NCBI GenBank assembly: GCA_002402585.1
Contig: DHGC01000079.1
Span: 1 to 5,779, forward strand
Length of the DNA: 5,779 nucleotides
Source of the DNA: Erysipelotrichaceae bacterium UBA4808
Lineage (GTDB): Bacteria; Bacillota_I; Bacilli_A; Erysipelotrichales; Erysipelotrichaceae
Direction: 5' to 3'
Shown here: one piece after another, positions 4,597-5,779 of the stretch
Layout: each line of letters starts with the position of its first letter
Position numbering within the stretch: the stretch's first letter is position 1
The notes under the pieces: model-generated
The model's database searches: none
What the model was told of the DNA's origin: nothing
What the model saw: only the letters and a program-made list of their open reading frames with translations
Position numbers and translations under genes: made by a program

Positions 4597-5779
4597 ATGA
4601 CACAAAAATATATAATCGGTGTCGACAGTGGTTCGCAAAGTACAAAAGTATTCATCTACGATCAAGATGGTAATGTTGTTTGTGGTGCGAGTGAACCCCT
4701 AAAACCGATGATCTCACGTCAACCTGGGTATGTAGAACATCCAGATGATGACTTGTGGGATAGTTTAAAAATAGTTTTGAATAAATTGATGAAAGAATTC
4801 AAAGGCGATCCAAAAGACATCGTTGGTTTGGGCATTTGTTCCATACGTTGTTGCAGAGTGTTTATGAAAAAGGATGGCTCTTTAGCTGAGCCCATCATGA
4901 GCTGGATGGATGTCCGTGCTTATGAAACGTATATCGAAGATGAGAATGTATGTTATACCGGTTCGACATCGGGTTATCTGACCTTTAGATTAACCGGTGA
5001 GATCAAGGATACCGTCGCAAATGCGTACCAATGGCAATTCCCATCAGATATGAATACATGGGAATGGTCCCAAGACGAAGAGTATTTCAAACGCTTCAAC
5101 ATTCCAAGAGAAAAACTGTTCAATTTACAATTACCTGGCACAATATTAGGTACTGTAACTGAACAAGCTTCTAGAGAAACGGGTTTACCTGTCGGTCTAC
5201 CGATTGTCGCAACAGCGAATGATAAAGCAGTAGAAGCACTCGGTTGTGGTTTGATTGAATCGAATGTTGGTTTGGTATCACTAGGAACCTATATCACATC
5301 AATGGTCTTTGGAGAAAAGAACATTGAAACCGCACAGAGCTTCTTTACGAATTTGTCCAATATACCCTTTAAGTATCTCTATGAAAGTGGGGGTATTCGA
5401 CGCGGTATGTGGTTGATTTCTTGGTACAAGAACATCATTGGTGAAGAATATGCACGCAAAGCAACATCAGAAGGCTATGTCGTGGAAGATTATCTAGCGA
5501 AAGAAGCACAGAATATCGAACCAGGTTCGGATGGCTTACTAACCATTCCAGATTGGTTGGCGCCTGCAACACAACTCTACCGTAAGGGTGTCATCCTCGG
5601 CTTTGATGAACGTCACACCCGTGGTCATATCTATCGTTCACTACTTGAAGGCATCGCCATGACACTCAAAAACTCATACGATGCGATGTGTGATGAACTT
5701 GGCATCAAACCTGAAAAAATCATCGTATCTGGTGGTGGATCGAACAGTGATCTTTACATGCAGATGATTGCGGATATTT
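4597..5779 (+). CDS. ygcE: FGGY-family carbohydrate kinase, YgcE-like (3' end outside window)
   Basis: The frame stays open from this ATG to the window edge, giving 394 codons of a protein usually near 490-500 residues, so only the C-terminal end is missing. FGGY kinases transfer phosphate from ATP to a sugar, ketose or polyol; xylulokinase, glycerol kinase and ribulokinase are relatives. The N-terminal phosphate-binding motif is IGVDSGSQSTKV (7-18). GYVEHPDDDLW at 44-54 matches the xylulokinase-type segment. SWMDVR is at 102-107. NDKAVEALGCG at 208-218 contains Asp209, the likely catalytic base. LVSLGTY at 226-232 and SGGGSNSDLYMQMIAD at 378-393 belong to the C-terminal ATP domain. The phrases SIRCCR (82-87) and GGGSNSDL also occur in E. 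coli YgcE as I remember it, which favours that subfamily over true xylulokinase. It is the last visible gene and probably phosphorylates the product of the two redox enzymes. The family is certain and the substrate unknown. Confidence 0.92.
   Translation, partial: MTQKYIIGVDSGSQSTKVFIYDQDGNVVCGASEPLKPMISRQPGYVEHPDDDLWDSLKIVLNKLMKEFKGDPKDIVGLGICSIRCCRVFMKKDGSLAEPIMSWMDVRAYETYIEDENVCYTGSTSGYLTFRLTGEIKDTVANAYQWQFPSDMNTWEWSQDEEYFKRFNIPREKLFNLQLPGTILGTVTEQASRETGLPVGLPIVATANDKAVEALGCGLIESNVGLVSLGTYITSMVFGEKNIETAQSFFTNLSNIPFKYLYESGGIRRGMWLISWYKNIIGEEYARKATSEGYVVEDYLAKEAQNIEPGSDGLLTIPDWLAPATQLYRKGVILGFDERHTRGHIYRSLLEGIAMTLKNSYDAMCDELGIKPEKIIVSGGGSNSDLYMQMIADI

Noticed and set aside
4597..5779. Calling the kinase a xylulokinase
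   Set aside because: General FGGY motifs fit, but there is no xylose isomerase nearby, and segments such as SIRCCR and GGGSNSDL favour the YgcE subfamily.

Overview
The window looks like part of one catabolic operon on the + strand. It carries six tightly packed genes and no RNA gene, mobile element or CRISPR array that I could see. The first and last genes are cut by the window edges. Strong AGGAGG-type ribosome binding sites, base composition that looks moderately AT-rich by eye, and a preference for TTG/TTA leucine codons suggest a Bacillota-type anaerobe or facultative anaerobe. That placement is an inference and I cannot name a genus.

Layout: (1) 1-638, C-terminal part of a FAD-linked oxidase/dehydrogenase of the GlcD / alkyl-DHAP synthase superfamily, YgcU-like. 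(2) 639-750, a 112-base leader ending in a strong ribosome binding site. (3) 751-2028, an MFS transporter, probably YqcE-like. (4) 2032-2829 and 2826-3758, the beta and alpha subunits of an electron transfer flavoprotein, YgcR/YgcQ-like, joined by an ATGA overlap. (5) 3778-4557, a short-chain dehydrogenase of the YgcW/KduD type. (6) 4556-4580, a terminator-like hairpin between genes. (7) 4597-5779, an FGGY carbohydrate kinase, YgcE-like, whose last quarter or less lies beyond the window.

The main result is that this gene set matches, protein for protein, the E. coli K-12 ygcQ-ygcR-ygcU-ygcW-yqcE-ygcE locus, rearranged into one compact unidirectional run. I base this on remembered sequence similarity; no search was run. 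To my knowledge the substrate of that locus has not been established. A coherent reading is that the MFS protein imports a sugar, sugar acid or polyol. The FAD enzyme oxidises one carbon and passes electrons to the EtfBA heterodimer. The SDR performs a second NAD(P)-dependent redox step, and the FGGY kinase phosphorylates the product for entry into central metabolism. The pairing of a GlcD-type flavoenzyme with EtfB/EtfA recalls the electron-confurcating lactate dehydrogenase LctBCD of Acetobacterium woodii, but here it is set among sugar-metabolism genes.
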